Shown piece by piece: positions 52,527-62,329 of a stretch of DNA of 64,000 nucleotides. Location: contig NZ_JAMKMS010000009.1 of the NCBI RefSeq assembly GCF_023634655.1, forward strand, positions 124,001 through 188,000. The letters run 5' to 3'. A program made the position numbers and the translations under genes. The stretch's first letter is position 1, and each line of letters opens with the position of its first letter. The notes beneath the pieces were generated by a model. The model saw only the letters and a list, made by a program, of their open reading frames with translations, was not told where the DNA came from and ran no database searches. The stretch is from Vibrio methylphosphonaticus. GTDB taxonomy: Bacteria > Pseudomonadota > Gammaproteobacteria > Enterobacterales > Vibrionaceae.

Positions 52527-53911
52527 AGTGTAAATTCACTGATTGGGTTGGATAATAAAAGCGTGTTGAGTTTTTCTACGCCGATTTTAAGTTGTTCGAT
52601 CGTTTGTGGGGAGCTTAATGAAAGACGTATTGCAGGGGCGACAGTGCCACCGGGTGGCGCGAATAATTCCCCTGATTTAACAATTACGCCTAATTCCGCC
52701 GCTTTTTGGACAAACTCACTCAGGCGCCATTGCTCAGGAAGAGTCAGCCAAACGTGAAAGCCGCCTTGTTCATAGCGCATGTTAAACGCACCAAGTACTT
52801 GTGTTGTTGCTGCCATTCTTTGGCGCATTTCGTTGCGAATCATGGCAATGTTGCGCTCTGCGTCTCCAGATATCAACATCTCGCAGGTCAAAGCAACCAG
52901 CAAAGGGCTGATCATCCAACTGTGATTCTGCAACGTGACGACAAGTGGTGGGTACAATTTTTTAGGCGCGCAAAGGTAACCAACGCGAAGGCCGGGCGCC
53001 AAGCATTTTGAGAACGCCCCAATATAAATGACGTGATCAGGTGCTAAGTTCACTAGAGGCTCTGGCGGGGAATCGAGCAACAACCCATTGATGTCATCTT
53101 CGATAATATAAACGTTATGCGCTTGGCAAATGGTGACGATAGCGTGTCGTCGCTGCGTCGACATAATGGCCGTCGTCGGATTTTGCAATGTCGGTGTTAG
53201 GTAAAGAAACCGTGGGGAGTAGCGATTGCAGCATACTTCTAATGACTCCGGAGTGATGCCTTCATCATCCATTTCAACGCCCTTAAGCGTCAGTTGATTC
53301 TGCCGAGCAAGGCTGATCACGCCGGGATAGGTGTATTGCTCGACCAATACGGTATCGCCGGGGCGGGTAAAGGTGTCTAGCACCATTTGGATGGCATGCT
53401 GGGCTCCAGAACTGAACAGTAATGTACTGACATCTAAGTGGATGCCTTTCTCTTTGAGCCACTGACTTACGATTGTACGATGGCTATCAAACCCGGCTGG
53501 TGGCTGATAGATCATGAGTTGATTAAGGTGTTGTGGCGATTGACTAATGCGCTGCATTGCTTGTTTCAACATATCACTGCGATCGAGTCGGGGAGGGATG
53601 TTGTAGCTAAAATTACATTCGTTTGCATCGTCAGCGATCTCTTCAAACAGCCAAGTCGGTTTGTTGTTATCCGTGACATAAGTGCCCGCTCCAACTCTTG
53701 CTTCGACTAAACCACGGCGTTCAACTTCAGCATAGGCTCGGGTGATAGTGCCCACTGTTACGGACAACTTGTCGGCTAACCAGCGATGGGTCGGGAGCTT
53801 GTCATTGCTTTTAAGGCGACCACTTTCAATTTTTTCACTGATTTGATCAGCGATCTGTTTATAGATCGGCACGGGATCTTGCTTGAGTACGATAATGTCT
53901 GTGATTGTCAT
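52523..53911 (-). CDS. MocR-type regulator (GntR helix-turn-helix fused to aminotransferase fold)
   Basis: The 462-residue protein has a winged helix at about 1-80 (VPIYKQIADQISEKIESG, then the VTVGTITRAYAEVERRGLVE recognition region) and a class I aminotransferase domain from about 110, with the PLP lysine in YIGAFSKCLAPGLRVGY. MocR proteins such as PdxR, GabR and TauR regulate their divergent neighbour in response to a PLP-bound ligand. The divergent gene here is a LysE-family exporter, and a perfect palindrome lies between them. The ligand is unknown. Confidence 0.92.
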   Translation of the reverse strand: MTITDIIVLKQDPVPIYKQIADQISEKIESGRLKSNDKLPTHRWLADKLSVTVGTITRAYAEVERRGLVEARVGAGTYVTDNNKPTWLFEEIADDANECNFSYNIPPRLDRSDMLKQAMQRISQSPQHLNQLMIYQPPAGFDSHRTIVSQWLKEKGIHLDVSTLLFSSGAQHAIQMVLDTFTRPGDTVLVEQYTYPGVISLARQNQLTLKGVEMDDEGITPESLEVCCNRYSPRFLYLTPTLQNPTTAIMSTQRRHAIVTICQAHNVYIIEDDINGLLLDSPPEPLVNLAPDHVIYIGAFSKCLAPGLRVGYLCAPKKLYPPLVVTLQNHSWMISPLLVALTCEMLISGDAERNIAMIRNEMRQRMAATTQVLGAFNMRYEQGGFHVWLTLPEQWRLSEFVQKAAELGVIVKSGELFAPPGGTVAPAIRLSLSSPQTIEQLKIGVEKLNTLLLSNPISEFTL

Positions 53912-54000
53912 GGTGACAATAAACCTTTTGCGTCGAGTTTAATCCATTGTTATGGTTATTTTGTCGGCTATCTTACATTTTATCAACACTTATTTGTAAG

Positions 54001-54016
54001 ATTGTATCGATACAAT
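54001..54016. promoter_or_regulatory. Perfect 16-bp palindrome ATTGTATCGATACAAT
   Basis: Lies 25 bp before the LysE-family gene and 89 bp before the MocR-type gene. It is the best candidate operator for the MocR regulator. Confidence 0.7.
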
Positions 54017-54041
54017 TTAATGTTAGAGTGAGGAGAATACG

Positions 54042-54638
54042 ATGGAATGGTCATTTATTGTTTCTGTTGCTGTATTTGCGGCTGTCATGACGGGGACTCC
54101 GGGACCAAACAACGTGATGTTAACCGCTTCTGGGGCAAATTTTGGTTATGTAAAAACCCTGCCGCACTGCTTAGGAATTGGCCTTGGGTTGATTAGCTTG
54201 ATATTGCTAAATGGTGCGGGGTTAGGGGTGGTATTCACGAATTATCCTATGGTCCAAACATTATTGAAATGGTTAGGGAGTGGCTATCTATTGTATTTGG
54301 CGTGGCGAATTTTATCGGCAGGGATCAATAAAAATGATCAGGATGATCAAGCAAAACCGATGACGTGCTTTGAGGCGGTGTTGTTTCAGTATTTAAACCC
54401 TAAAGCGTGGTTAATGTCGGTCACAGCGGTGAGTTCATTTTCGTTAGCGGGCGAGCACTACTGGCTTTCATTACTGGCTATTTCATTGATTTTTTTATTG
54501 ATTCAACTTCAGACATCATCGGTGTGGATTGGATTTGGCACCGTAATTCGCCGTTGGTTGTCAACACCGATTGCGTGGAAGCGCTTTAACTCGAGTATGG
54601 CGATGCTGACAGCATCATGTGTGCTGTTTATTTGGTAG
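54042..54638 (+). CDS. LysE-family amino-acid exporter
   Basis: A 198-residue inner-membrane protein with about six hydrophobic segments and the family motif TGTPGPNNVMLTASGANFG near the N-terminus, plus LNPKAWLMS. LysE/RhtB proteins export amino acids or related metabolites. AGGAG precedes the start. It is presumably under the divergent MocR-type regulator. Confidence 0.93.
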   Translation: MEWSFIVSVAVFAAVMTGTPGPNNVMLTASGANFGYVKTLPHCLGIGLGLISLILLNGAGLGVVFTNYPMVQTLLKWLGSGYLLYLAWRILSAGINKNDQDDQAKPMTCFEAVLFQYLNPKAWLMSVTAVSSFSLAGEHYWLSLLAISLIFLLIQLQTSSVWIGFGTVIRRWLSTPIAWKRFNSSMAMLTASCVLFIW

Positions 54639-54641
54639 CAA

Positions 54642-54723
54642 GTTTATTGAGTAAAGGAGTTGATGGAATAAAGAAGGTTATTGGGCAAGCCGTTTATTGG
54701 GTAATCACGTTTATAGAGTCGGA
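54642..54723. repeat. Degenerate tandem repeat of 15-18 bp
   Basis: Partial copies of GTTTATTGRGTAA occur at about 54642, 54677, 54692 and 54709 with a further diverged copy at 54660, directly after the LysE-family gene. The period is irregular. Confidence 0.5.
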
Positions 54724-54727
54724 AGCA

Positions 54728-55207
54728 TTATTTACTCGAGAAGTACACCGAGCAGGGTGTGGTAAATATAGGGCTGAGGTGTTCAGCTCCGAGTTGTTGG
54801 CAATATTTACTGACTAAGGGTTGCTGTTGGTTCGTGGTTAAGGTGAGAGAATTGATGCAAGCAACAAGGTCGGCTTGTTGCTGTTTTTCAACGCTCAACT
54901 CAAAAGCGAGTGCTTCGCGATAGAGATTGTCACTAACATTGTTTTTGAGTTGTCGCCGCAGTCGGCGAAAATGATGAAGAAGCTGTTCGGTACGACCCAA
55001 ACAGCTTTGAATGAGATGCCAATCTTCGGCGGCAAAGTGGCGCTGCTGTTCATCAAGCCATTTAAGCATTAACAGCAGGTTCACGTTGCCATGGTAGTGG
55101 TTTTGGATAGTCAGACACGCCTCTTTTATCTCTCTCACACCGTAGTATTGCAGGCTAAACTGCCATAGGTGTTCAAGAGAGAGATGTTCGAGGTGCGCTT
55201 TATCCAT
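54728..55207 (-). CDS. TIGR02444-type conserved protein
   Basis: A 159-residue helical protein. LWQFSLQYYGVREIKEACLTIQ near the N-terminus and NVNLLLMLKWLDEQ are the family pattern. Function is unknown. Its ATG overlaps the yheS stop by one base (TAATG), so it is translationally coupled to the ABC-F protein. Confidence 0.85.
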   Translation of the reverse strand: MDKAHLEHLSLEHLWQFSLQYYGVREIKEACLTIQNHYHGNVNLLLMLKWLDEQQRHFAAEDWHLIQSCLGRTEQLLHHFRRLRRQLKNNVSDNLYREALAFELSVEKQQQADLVACINSLTLTTNQQQPLVSKYCQQLGAEHLSPIFTTPCSVYFSSK

Positions 55208-57126
55208 TATTCACAGAACTCCTGTTCCATCGCTTCTAGTTCTTCTTGCAGTTCCATCCACTCCATTTCAACATCTTCAAGTTCAGATTTACTCGATGAT
55301 TGCTGTGAGAGTACTTTAGTCAGTTTAGCTTTATTTTCGGCATCATACAGTGATGATTCTGATAATTGTGTTTCTGCATCACTGAGTAGTGCGCTCAACT
55401 GGTCCATTTTCTTGTCGAGTTTTTCAAGCTGTTTACGAATCGGTGCCGTTTGTTTGCGGAACTCGGCCTCTTTGCGTTTTTGCTCTTTCTTTGAAGCGGC
55501 GCTGTGTACTGAGGTTTTACTTGGTTCGTTGTCTTGAGTCTCTTTACGTTCCAATTTCTGCTGTTCGGTTAACCACTTATAGTAGTCCGTTAAATCGCCA
55601 TTAAACGGTGCGACCTGACGATCATGAACTAGATAAAGATCATCGGTGGTCGCGCGCAGCAAGTAGCGATCGTGACTGACAATAACCATCGCCCCTTCAA
55701 AGGTTTGCAATGCAAACGTCAAGGCTTGACGCATATCTAAATCAAGATGGTTGGTCGGTTCATCAAGCAGCAACAAATTTGGCTTTTGCCAGACGACCAA
55801 GGCTAACACTAAACGAGCTTTTTCTCCGCCAGAGAACGGCGCCACTTTATCGAGCGCTTTTTCACCCTGGAAGCCGAAGCTGCCTAGATAGTCGCGAAGC
55901 TGTTGCTCGGTTTGATTGGGCGCAATTTGCATCATGTGCTGCAACGGTGTTTCTTCTGGATGAAGCGTTTCAAGCTGGTGTTGGGCGAAGTAGCCAATTT
56001 TGACACCTTGAGAGTAAGTGAAATCACCGCCTTTCGCGGCGAGCTCTCCAGAGAGCAGCTTGATCAGTGTGGACTTACCAGCGCCATTACGACCAAGCAA
56101 ACCAATACGGCTACCTGGTACCAAATTAAGTCTAATCTTTTCTAAAATTAGGTTGTTGTCATAGCCTGCAGAGACGTCGTCCATCATCATAATAGGATTC
56201 GGCAGTGCGGCTGGCTCTCTAAACTCAAAGCTAAATGGGTTATCTAGCTGAGCAGGAAGGACTTTCTCCATGCGTTCAAGCGCTTTAATACGGCTTTGGG
56301 CTTGACGAGCTTTAGAGGCTTTATAGCGGAAGCGATCGATGTAGCTTTGCATGTGCGACATCTGCTTTTTCTGCTTCTCAAACATCGCTTGTTGCAAGAT
56401 GAGCTTTTGTGCACGTTGCTCTTCAAACGAAGAGTAGTTGCCAGTGTATTCATTCAGTGCTTGATTTTCGACATGAATAATTCGGCTAACGATCGGATCA
56501 AGGAAGTCGCGATCGTGAGAGATCAGGATCAAAGTGCCTGGATGATTTTGCAGCCAGCGCTCTAGCCACATGACGGCATCGAGATCCAAGTGGTTGGTCG
56601 GTTCATCAAGCAGCAATAGGTCTGAGCGACATAGTAGGGCTTGTGCCAAGTTAAGGCGCATGCGCCAACCACCAGAAAACTGCGTCAGATTCCAGCTCAT
56701 TTGCTCTTGGGTAAAGCCTAAGCCGTCAAGCAGTTCTGCTGCTCGGGCGCGAATGCTGTAACCACCAATGACTTCAATTTTTCCGTGTAATTCAGCGACG
56801 AGGTTACCGTTGTCGGCTTGCTCAGCTTTTAGCAGATCTTGCTCTAATCCACGAAACTCTCTATCGCCATCAATCACATATTCAATTGCGCTGCGGTCTA
56901 GGGCTGGCGTTTCTTGTGCAACCCAAGCCAGTTCCCAATGAGAAGGCTGATGAAACGTGCCAGCATCAATAGAAAGTTCATCTTTTAGTAATGCAAACAG
57001 AGTAGATTTGCCACAGCCATTTTTCCCCACGAGACCGACTTTGTCTCCAGGGTGAATGGTGGCAGAGGCTTGATCGAGGAGAGGCTTTCCACCTCGAAGC
57101 AATTGAATGTCGGAAAAGGTGATCAT
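55207..57126 (-). CDS. yheS: YheS, ABC-F ribosome-associated ATPase
   Basis: A 639-residue ABC-F protein with two nucleotide-binding domains and no membrane part. Walker A motifs are GKNGCGKST near 36 and GRNGAGKST near 347; signatures are FSGGWRMR and FSGGEKARL; both have LLLDEPTNHLD. A coiled-coil C-terminal tail follows. ABC-F proteins act on the ribosome; YheS in E. coli acts on translational arrest peptides. It is divergent from kefG. Confidence 0.95.
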   Translation of the reverse strand: MITFSDIQLLRGGKPLLDQASATIHPGDKVGLVGKNGCGKSTLFALLKDELSIDAGTFHQPSHWELAWVAQETPALDRSAIEYVIDGDREFRGLEQDLLKAEQADNGNLVAELHGKIEVIGGYSIRARAAELLDGLGFTQEQMSWNLTQFSGGWRMRLNLAQALLCRSDLLLLDEPTNHLDLDAVMWLERWLQNHPGTLILISHDRDFLDPIVSRIIHVENQALNEYTGNYSSFEEQRAQKLILQQAMFEKQKKQMSHMQSYIDRFRYKASKARQAQSRIKALERMEKVLPAQLDNPFSFEFREPAALPNPIMMMDDVSAGYDNNLILEKIRLNLVPGSRIGLLGRNGAGKSTLIKLLSGELAAKGGDFTYSQGVKIGYFAQHQLETLHPEETPLQHMMQIAPNQTEQQLRDYLGSFGFQGEKALDKVAPFSGGEKARLVLALVVWQKPNLLLLDEPTNHLDLDMRQALTFALQTFEGAMVIVSHDRYLLRATTDDLYLVHDRQVAPFNGDLTDYYKWLTEQQKLERKETQDNEPSKTSVHSAASKKEQKRKEAEFRKQTAPIRKQLEKLDKKMDQLSALLSDAETQLSESSLYDAENKAKLTKVLSQQSSSKSELEDVEMEWMELQEELEAMEQEFCE

Positions 57127-57271
57127 AAGGCTATAACTAACGGTGAGTTTGAACTTTGGAATACTAGGGGCAAAGTGGATAAATGTCGATCATTATCCGT
57201 TTTGCGTTATGATGGATCAAACTTATAACAATTATCTTACTGCTAGGTAGTACAAGGAACGATTTCACGGA

Positions 57272-57883
57272 ATGACGTCTTCACAAATAAGCTCAGTTCC
57301 CTCTCCGAAAGTTCTGGTCATTTATGCCCATCCAGAGCCGCAAAATTCGATTGCCAATCAAGTCATGCTTAACAAAATTCAATCACTTGATAATGTCACT
57401 CTGCGTGACCTCTATGCACTTTATCCTGATTTTTTTATTGATGTAAATGTCGAGCACCAGCTGTTGCTTGAGCATGATGTCATTGTCTTCCAACACCCTC
57501 TCTATATGTATTCATGTCCATCATTACTTAAAGAGTGGATAGATCGCGTCTTGGGCAAAGGCTTTGCCTTTGGCGATGAGTGTGCACTAGAAGGGAAGTA
57601 TTGGCGCAGTGTGATAACCGCAGGAGGCAAGGAAGAGGCATTCAGTCAAACGGGCTACAACAAGTATCCTCTTGAACAAATTTTGCAACCCTTTGAGTTA
57701 TCTGCAGCGCTTTGCAAAATGCATTGGGTCGAGCCTTTGGTGCTGTATTGGTCACGACGTGTTGATGATATAGAGCGCTATCAGCATGCCGACCAGTATC
57801 GACAGTGGTTGATGCACCCCTTGGGAAATGCAGACATTCTTCCTGGCTATTTATTACAGGAGCACCAAGATGGCAGCAACTAG
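57272..57883 (+). CDS. kefG: KefG, ancillary flavoprotein of the KefB potassium efflux system
   Basis: A 203-residue NAD(P)H-quinone-oxidoreductase-like flavodoxin-fold protein with LVIYAHPEPQNS, FQHPLYMYSCPSLLKEWID and TAGGKEEAFS. KefG is required for full KefB activity. It overlaps kefB by 14 nt, so translation is coupled. Confidence 0.94.
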   Translation: MTSSQISSVPSPKVLVIYAHPEPQNSIANQVMLNKIQSLDNVTLRDLYALYPDFFIDVNVEHQLLLEHDVIVFQHPLYMYSCPSLLKEWIDRVLGKGFAFGDECALEGKYWRSVITAGGKEEAFSQTGYNKYPLEQILQPFELSAALCKMHWVEPLVLYWSRRVDDIERYQHADQYRQWLMHPLGNADILPGYLLQEHQDGSN

Positions 57884-59666
57884 TGATCTCTTGCAAAACA
57901 GCGTTATCTTTTTATCGGCAGCGGTAGTGGCAGTGCCCATTGCCCAGCGGTTTGGTTTAGGGTCAGTTCTGGGTTATCTGCTGGCTGGGGTTGCGATTGG
58001 CCCATGGGGACTTGGTCTTATTAGCGATGTCGGTGAGATCTTGCACTTTGCTGAATTTGGCGTGGTGCTGCTGCTGTTTCTGATTGGTTTGGAGTTGAAC
58101 CCCAAAAAATTGTGGCAAATGCGAGTGCCTATATTGGGCTTAGGTGGGGCGCAAGTGCTGCTGACGACGCTGGTGTTATCCGGTATTGCTTCGCTGTTTG
58201 GACTGAGTTGGCAAACCAGTCTCGTGATTGGTATGGGTTTAGCGTTGTCGTCGACAGCTATTGCACTCAAAGTGATTGAGGAGCAAGGGTTAGCAGGGGG
58301 AGAAACGGGACAGTCGGGTTTTGCCGTGCTGTTATTTCAAGATATCGCAGTGATTCCGATGCTGGCGTTATTACCCTTGTTGGCCGGTAATACATCGGGC
58401 AACTGGGCGGACATTGCGTGGATGTTGGCTGGTGTGGTTGGTTTGCTGGTGGCTGGACACTTTTTAATTCGCCCTTTATTTCGTTATGTCGTGATGAGCG
58501 GCGTGCGAGAGTTGTTTACGGTCGCAGCGTTGCTGCTGGTTGTTGGCATTGCCGTCTTTATGCAAAAACTGGGTTTGTCGATGGCGTTGGGGACGTTTTT
58601 AGCCGGCGTCTTATTGGCAGAAAGTGAATATCGCCATGAGTTAGAAATAGCCATTGAGCCATTTAAAGGTTTGCTATTAGGCTTGTTCTTTATTGCGGTA
58701 GGGATGGCCGTTAACCTCGGACTGTTGGTATCAGAACCAGCCAAGGTTTTATTAGCCGTGACAGCGCTGGTGGTGATTAAAGGTTTATTGCTGTATCTCC
58801 TGGCTCGTTTGTTTGGTACTCGCCCTAAAGCGCGCAGTAAGATGGCGGCAATCTTGAGCCAAGGCGGCGAGTTTGCTTTTGTTATTTTTACCGCAGCAAG
58901 TGCTCAAGGGCTATTGTCGAGAGAGGAGTCCGCATTTCTCTTGGTGGTAGTGAGTTTGTCTATGGTGACCACACCGTTGTTATTGATGGCTCAGAAAAAA
59001 TGGTTTGAGAAATCGTTAAATAATACTGAAGAAGCGGCGCTTGAAAGTGATGTCCATGATAGGCAGCCTCGCGTCATTATTGCGGGCTTTGGGCGTTTTG
59101 GACAGATTATTGGTCGCTTGATGTACGCCAACAAAATTAAAATTACGGTTTTGGAAAGTGACGCGAGTCAGATACATCTGTTACGTAAGTTTGGTTACAA
59201 AGTGTTTTACGGCGACGCGACACAACTTGATTTACTGCGAGCGGCAGGCGCGAATAGTGCTGAGGCGATTATCATCTGTACCGACTCTCCAGAGGAGATT
59301 ATGGAGGTGGTCGATATTTGTCATGCCCATTTCCCGAAACTTAAAGTACTAGCGCGGGCACGCAGTCGTGTTGAGGCCTATCGACTGATGAATCATGGCG
59401 TAACTAGTTACTCAAGGGAAACATTTTTAGGTGCTCTTGATTTGGGACGACAAACATTAATTGAATTGGGTTTTCATCCTTATGAGGCTAAACGCGCAGA
59501 AGCACACTTTAGAAAGTTGGATAATGCGATGCTCAAAGAGTTGTTGCCATTGCACAGCGAAGATACTCAGTTAGCGCAGCGCTCTAAAGAAGCTCGCAAA
59601 GAGCTAGAAGAGATTTTTGGTAGAGAAATGGAAAATGATCGCCAATCAAGAAATTTTTGGGATTAG
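57870..59666 (+). CDS. kefB: KefB, glutathione-gated potassium/proton antiporter
   Basis: A 598-residue CPA2 antiporter with about 12 membrane helices to roughly residue 380 and a C-terminal KTN/RCK domain that begins RVIIAGFGRFGQIIG near 400. KefB releases potassium during electrophile stress and is held closed by glutathione. ATG 57870 has AGGAG 8 nt upstream; a longer frame to 57828 lies inside kefG. It fits the redox theme of kefG and of the distant Prx-Grx region. Confidence 0.94.
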   Translation: MAATSDLLQNSVIFLSAAVVAVPIAQRFGLGSVLGYLLAGVAIGPWGLGLISDVGEILHFAEFGVVLLLFLIGLELNPKKLWQMRVPILGLGGAQVLLTTLVLSGIASLFGLSWQTSLVIGMGLALSSTAIALKVIEEQGLAGGETGQSGFAVLLFQDIAVIPMLALLPLLAGNTSGNWADIAWMLAGVVGLLVAGHFLIRPLFRYVVMSGVRELFTVAALLLVVGIAVFMQKLGLSMALGTFLAGVLLAESEYRHELEIAIEPFKGLLLGLFFIAVGMAVNLGLLVSEPAKVLLAVTALVVIKGLLLYLLARLFGTRPKARSKMAAILSQGGEFAFVIFTAASAQGLLSREESAFLLVVVSLSMVTTPLLLMAQKKWFEKSLNNTEEAALESDVHDRQPRVIIAGFGRFGQIIGRLMYANKIKITVLESDASQIHLLRKFGYKVFYGDATQLDLLRAAGANSAEAIIICTDSPEEIMEVVDICHAHFPKLKVLARARSRVEAYRLMNHGVTSYSRETFLGALDLGRQTLIELGFHPYEAKRAEAHFRKLDNAMLKELLPLHSEDTQLAQRSKEARKELEEIFGREMENDRQSRNFWD

Positions 59667-59706
59667 CCCCAGACTTTGAGCATTAACGCCACAGTTAGGA
59701 AGCAAA

Positions 59707-59910
59707 ATGAAGCAGATTAAAAAAAGATTTATCGCGGCGGCGAGTTGTCCAAAGTGCAGTACTCAAGACAGCTTACGCTGGTGGATTGAAAATAATGTTG
59801 AATGGGTAGAGTGTGTCGAATGCGAGTTTTTAGAGCAGCGCACACCGAAGTCGGTCGAAAAGAGTGAGCGTGGTGAGGAAGCATTAATTGGCATTTTTAA
59901 GCCTGAGTGA
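59707..59910 (+). CDS. YheV-type zinc-ribbon protein
   Basis: A 67-residue protein with two CxxC pairs, CPKC at 14-17 and CVEC in the middle, forming a likely zinc ribbon. YheV follows kefB in E. coli as well. Function is unknown. Confidence 0.88.
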   Translation: MKQIKKRFIAAASCPKCSTQDSLRWWIENNVEWVECVECEFLEQRTPKSVEKSERGEEALIGIFKPE

Positions 59911-60010
59911 TTGAGTTTCTCAATTTCATCCCCATAATGTGCACATAAGCCGCACAAGCGGTGATTATTTTGTGAGGCATAGCCTCAAGTGCCAATCCTT
60001 TGGAGTTCAC

Positions 60011-60598
60011 ATGAAAATTGCTAAGAACGTAGTCGTTAGTGTCGCGTACCAAGTAAAAACTGAAGACGGTGTTGTTGTTGATCAATCAACAGTTGAAGCG
60101 CCTCTAGATTACCTTCACGGTCACAACAACCTTATCGTAGGGTTGGAAAAAGAGCTTGAAGGCAAGGAAGTCGGAAGCAAGTTTACTTCTGTCGTTGCTG
60201 CTGAAGAAGCATACGGCGAGTACAATGACGCGCTAGTACAACGTGTTCCTGCAGACGTATTTCAAGGCGTTGACGTGATTGAAGTTGGCATGCGTTTCCT
60301 AGCGGATACGGATCAAGGCCCTATCCCGGTAGAAATCACAGAAGTTGACGGCGACGAAGTCGTGGTTGATGGCAACCATATGCTGGCTGGCCAAACGCTA
60401 ACGTTCGATGTTGAAGTTGTTGCACTACGTGAAGCGACAGAAGAAGAAGCGGCACACGGTCACATTCACCAAGAAGGTGGCTGTGGGCACGACCATGACC
60501 ACGATCATGAAGGCGGATGCTGTGGTGGTGACGATCACGGCGAAAAAGCTGAGAAGAAAGATGGTTGCTGTGGTGGCGGCGGTTGCGGTTCTCACTAA
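60011..60598 (+). CDS. slyD: SlyD, FKBP-type prolyl isomerase and metallochaperone
   Basis: SlyD folds proteins and delivers nickel to hydrogenase maturation. From ATG 60011 (MKIAKNVVVSVAYQV) it is 195 residues, with TGGAG upstream; a longer frame to 59939 is rejected. The FKBP domain is interrupted by the IF insert (about 70-125). The C-terminus is rich in His and Cys (GHDHDHDH, CCGGDDH, CCGGGGCGSH), the metal-binding tail. Confidence 0.96.
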   Translation: MKIAKNVVVSVAYQVKTEDGVVVDQSTVEAPLDYLHGHNNLIVGLEKELEGKEVGSKFTSVVAAEEAYGEYNDALVQRVPADVFQGVDVIEVGMRFLADTDQGPIPVEITEVDGDEVVVDGNHMLAGQTLTFDVEVVALREATEEEAAHGHIHQEGGCGHDHDHDHEGGCCGGDDHGEKAEKKDGCCGGGGCGSH

Positions 60599-60647
60599 TT
60601 ATTGACGACTGTTTTTATAACGCTTGTCTTTAAATAATTATGACATC

Positions 60648-60673
60648 AAAGGCCTCCCGCATGGGAGGCCTTT
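60648..60673 (+). terminator. slyD terminator
   Basis: Perfect stem AAAGGCCTCCC / GGGAGGCCTTT with a GCAT loop; a short T-rich run follows. Confidence 0.85.
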
Positions 60674-60722
60674 GTGTTTTTGTAAGGCTCTAGTTCGAAA
60701 GTACAGCATAGGAGATGAATGA

Positions 60723-61664
60723 ATGACTCAGCCTTTTTCGATTGCGATTCATGGTGGGGCGGGCACGATATTACGTGAGCAAATGTCACCCCAATTAAAA
60801 CAAGAAATATTGGCGACTTTAACGTTGTCCGTTAAAGCGGGTGAGCATATTTTGGCGCAATGTGGCGACGCGCTTGATGCTGCTGTCGCGGCGGTAAAGG
60901 TTTTAGAGGATTCCCCGCTTTTTAACGCTGGTAAAGGCTCGGTCTTAACACACGATGAAATGGTTGAGATGGATGCCTCTGTTATGCACGGTGCAGAAAT
61001 GGATGCCGGTGCCGTCGCGGGTGTGCGTCATATTCGAAACCCTATTGAGTTGGCGCGTGATGTCATGCTGGATAGTGACCATGTATTACTTATTGGTGAA
61101 GGGGCTGAGAAGTTTGCCTTTGAACATCAATACCCATATACCGAACAAGATTATTTTTTTACTGAACGTCGTTATGAACAGCTTCTTTCTATGAAAGAAA
61201 AGGGATTATTCGCGCTATCTGAGTCGAAATACCCAGATGACAAGAAATACGGCACAGTGGGTGCGGTGGCGCTTGATCAGCAGGGTAATTTAGCTGCCGC
61301 GACAAGTACAGGTGGCGTCACGAATAAAAAGTATGGCCGTGTGGGCGATACGGCGATTATTGGTGCGGGTACCTTTGCTAAAAATGGCAATGTTGCTGTA
61401 TCGACGACGGGAATGGGGGAGTACTTCATTCGTAAGACAGTGGCTAGCGATGTGGCTGCGAGAATGCGTTATTTAAAGCAAGATGTGCACACCGCATGTG
61501 AGTCGGTTATTCAAGGTGAGTTGAAGACGATGGGCGGAGAGGGCGGATTAATTGCGATTGATGCCAGTGGTGATATTCATTTTGCGATGAACAGTTCTGG
61601 GATGTACAGAGCCTCCATTGATACTAATGGTGAGCTGACAGTGAAAATCTATGCTGATGAATAA
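60723..61664 (+). CDS. iaaA: Isoaspartyl peptidase / L-asparaginase (Ntn hydrolase)
   Basis: A 313-residue precursor that self-cleaves to expose the nucleophile T178 in KKYGTVGAVALD. The N-terminal IAIHGGAG and the GGAG/GNxxAATSTGG segments match plant-type asparaginases. It removes isoaspartate from peptides or hydrolyses asparagine. It stands alone between slyD and rpsF. Confidence 0.93.
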   Translation: MTQPFSIAIHGGAGTILREQMSPQLKQEILATLTLSVKAGEHILAQCGDALDAAVAAVKVLEDSPLFNAGKGSVLTHDEMVEMDASVMHGAEMDAGAVAGVRHIRNPIELARDVMLDSDHVLLIGEGAEKFAFEHQYPYTEQDYFFTERRYEQLLSMKEKGLFALSESKYPDDKKYGTVGAVALDQQGNLAAATSTGGVTNKKYGRVGDTAIIGAGTFAKNGNVAVSTTGMGEYFIRKTVASDVAARMRYLKQDVHTACESVIQGELKTMGGEGGLIAIDASGDIHFAMNSSGMYRASIDTNGELTVKIYADE

Positions 61665-61796
61665 AAACAATTTTTAGGCGTAGTTGTTCGGTCTTAGTCA
61701 GCGTTGCTATTAAGCATCAAAATTACTTGCTTATTTTCCGTTCTTTCTATAACATTCGCGGTCCTTAATTCTCGGTCTTATTTATTCGTTCCTTGC

Positions 61797-61851
61797 TTCC
61801 TCTGGACGACCGAGCCACTCGTGGAAGCTAATAATCCGTAAGGAGCAACCT
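61797..61851 (+). promoter_or_regulatory. Possible S6:S18 autoregulatory leader of rpsF
   Basis: The rpsF leader contains CCGAGCCACTCG, a small CGAG/CTCG hairpin with a flanking CCG. A CCG-containing bulge is the recognised element of S6:S18 leaders that repress rpsF. The exact fold cannot be verified by eye. Confidence 0.4.
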
Positions 61852-62241
61852 ATGCGTCATTACGAAATCGTATTCATGGTGCACCCTGATCAAAGCGAGC
61901 AAGTTGCTGGCATGATCGAGCGTTACACTGGTTCTATCACTGAAGCTGGCGGTACTGTACACCGTCTAGAAGACTGGGGTCGTCGTCAACTGGCTTACCC
62001 AATCAACAAGCTTCACAAGGCGCACTACGTTCTTATGAACGTTGAAGCACCTCAAGAAACTATTGATGAACTAGAAACTGCTTTCCGTTTCAACGATGCA
62101 GTTCTACGTAACATGGTTATGCGTACTAAAGCGGCTATCACTGAGCCTTCTATCATGCTTAAGCAGAAAGAAGAACGTGCAGAGCGTGCTCCTCGTCGTG
62201 AAGAGCGCAGCGAAGCTAAGCCAGAAGCAGCTGCTGAGTAA
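61852..62241 (+). CDS. rpsF: Ribosomal protein S6
   Basis: S6 binds S18 on the 30S platform. The 129-residue protein starts [16 protein letters not shown] and ends in an acidic/basic tail that can be extended by glutamates through RimK in E. coli; here it is ARG/GLU-rich. It is the first gene of rpsF-rpsR-rplI. Confidence 0.98.
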   Translation: MRHYEIVFMVHPDQSEQVAGMIERYTGSITEAGGTVHRLEDWGRRQLAYPINKLHKAHYVLMNVEAPQETIDELETAFRFNDAVLRNMVMRTKAAITEPSIMLKQKEERAERAPRREERSEAKPEAAAE

Positions 62242-62329
62242 TTCGTTGTTGACCGTTGTCTCAGCCTTTAGGTTTGGATAGGTCATCAAGAACACTCAAC
62301 ATTTGGTACAAGGTAGTGACATAGCAAAT

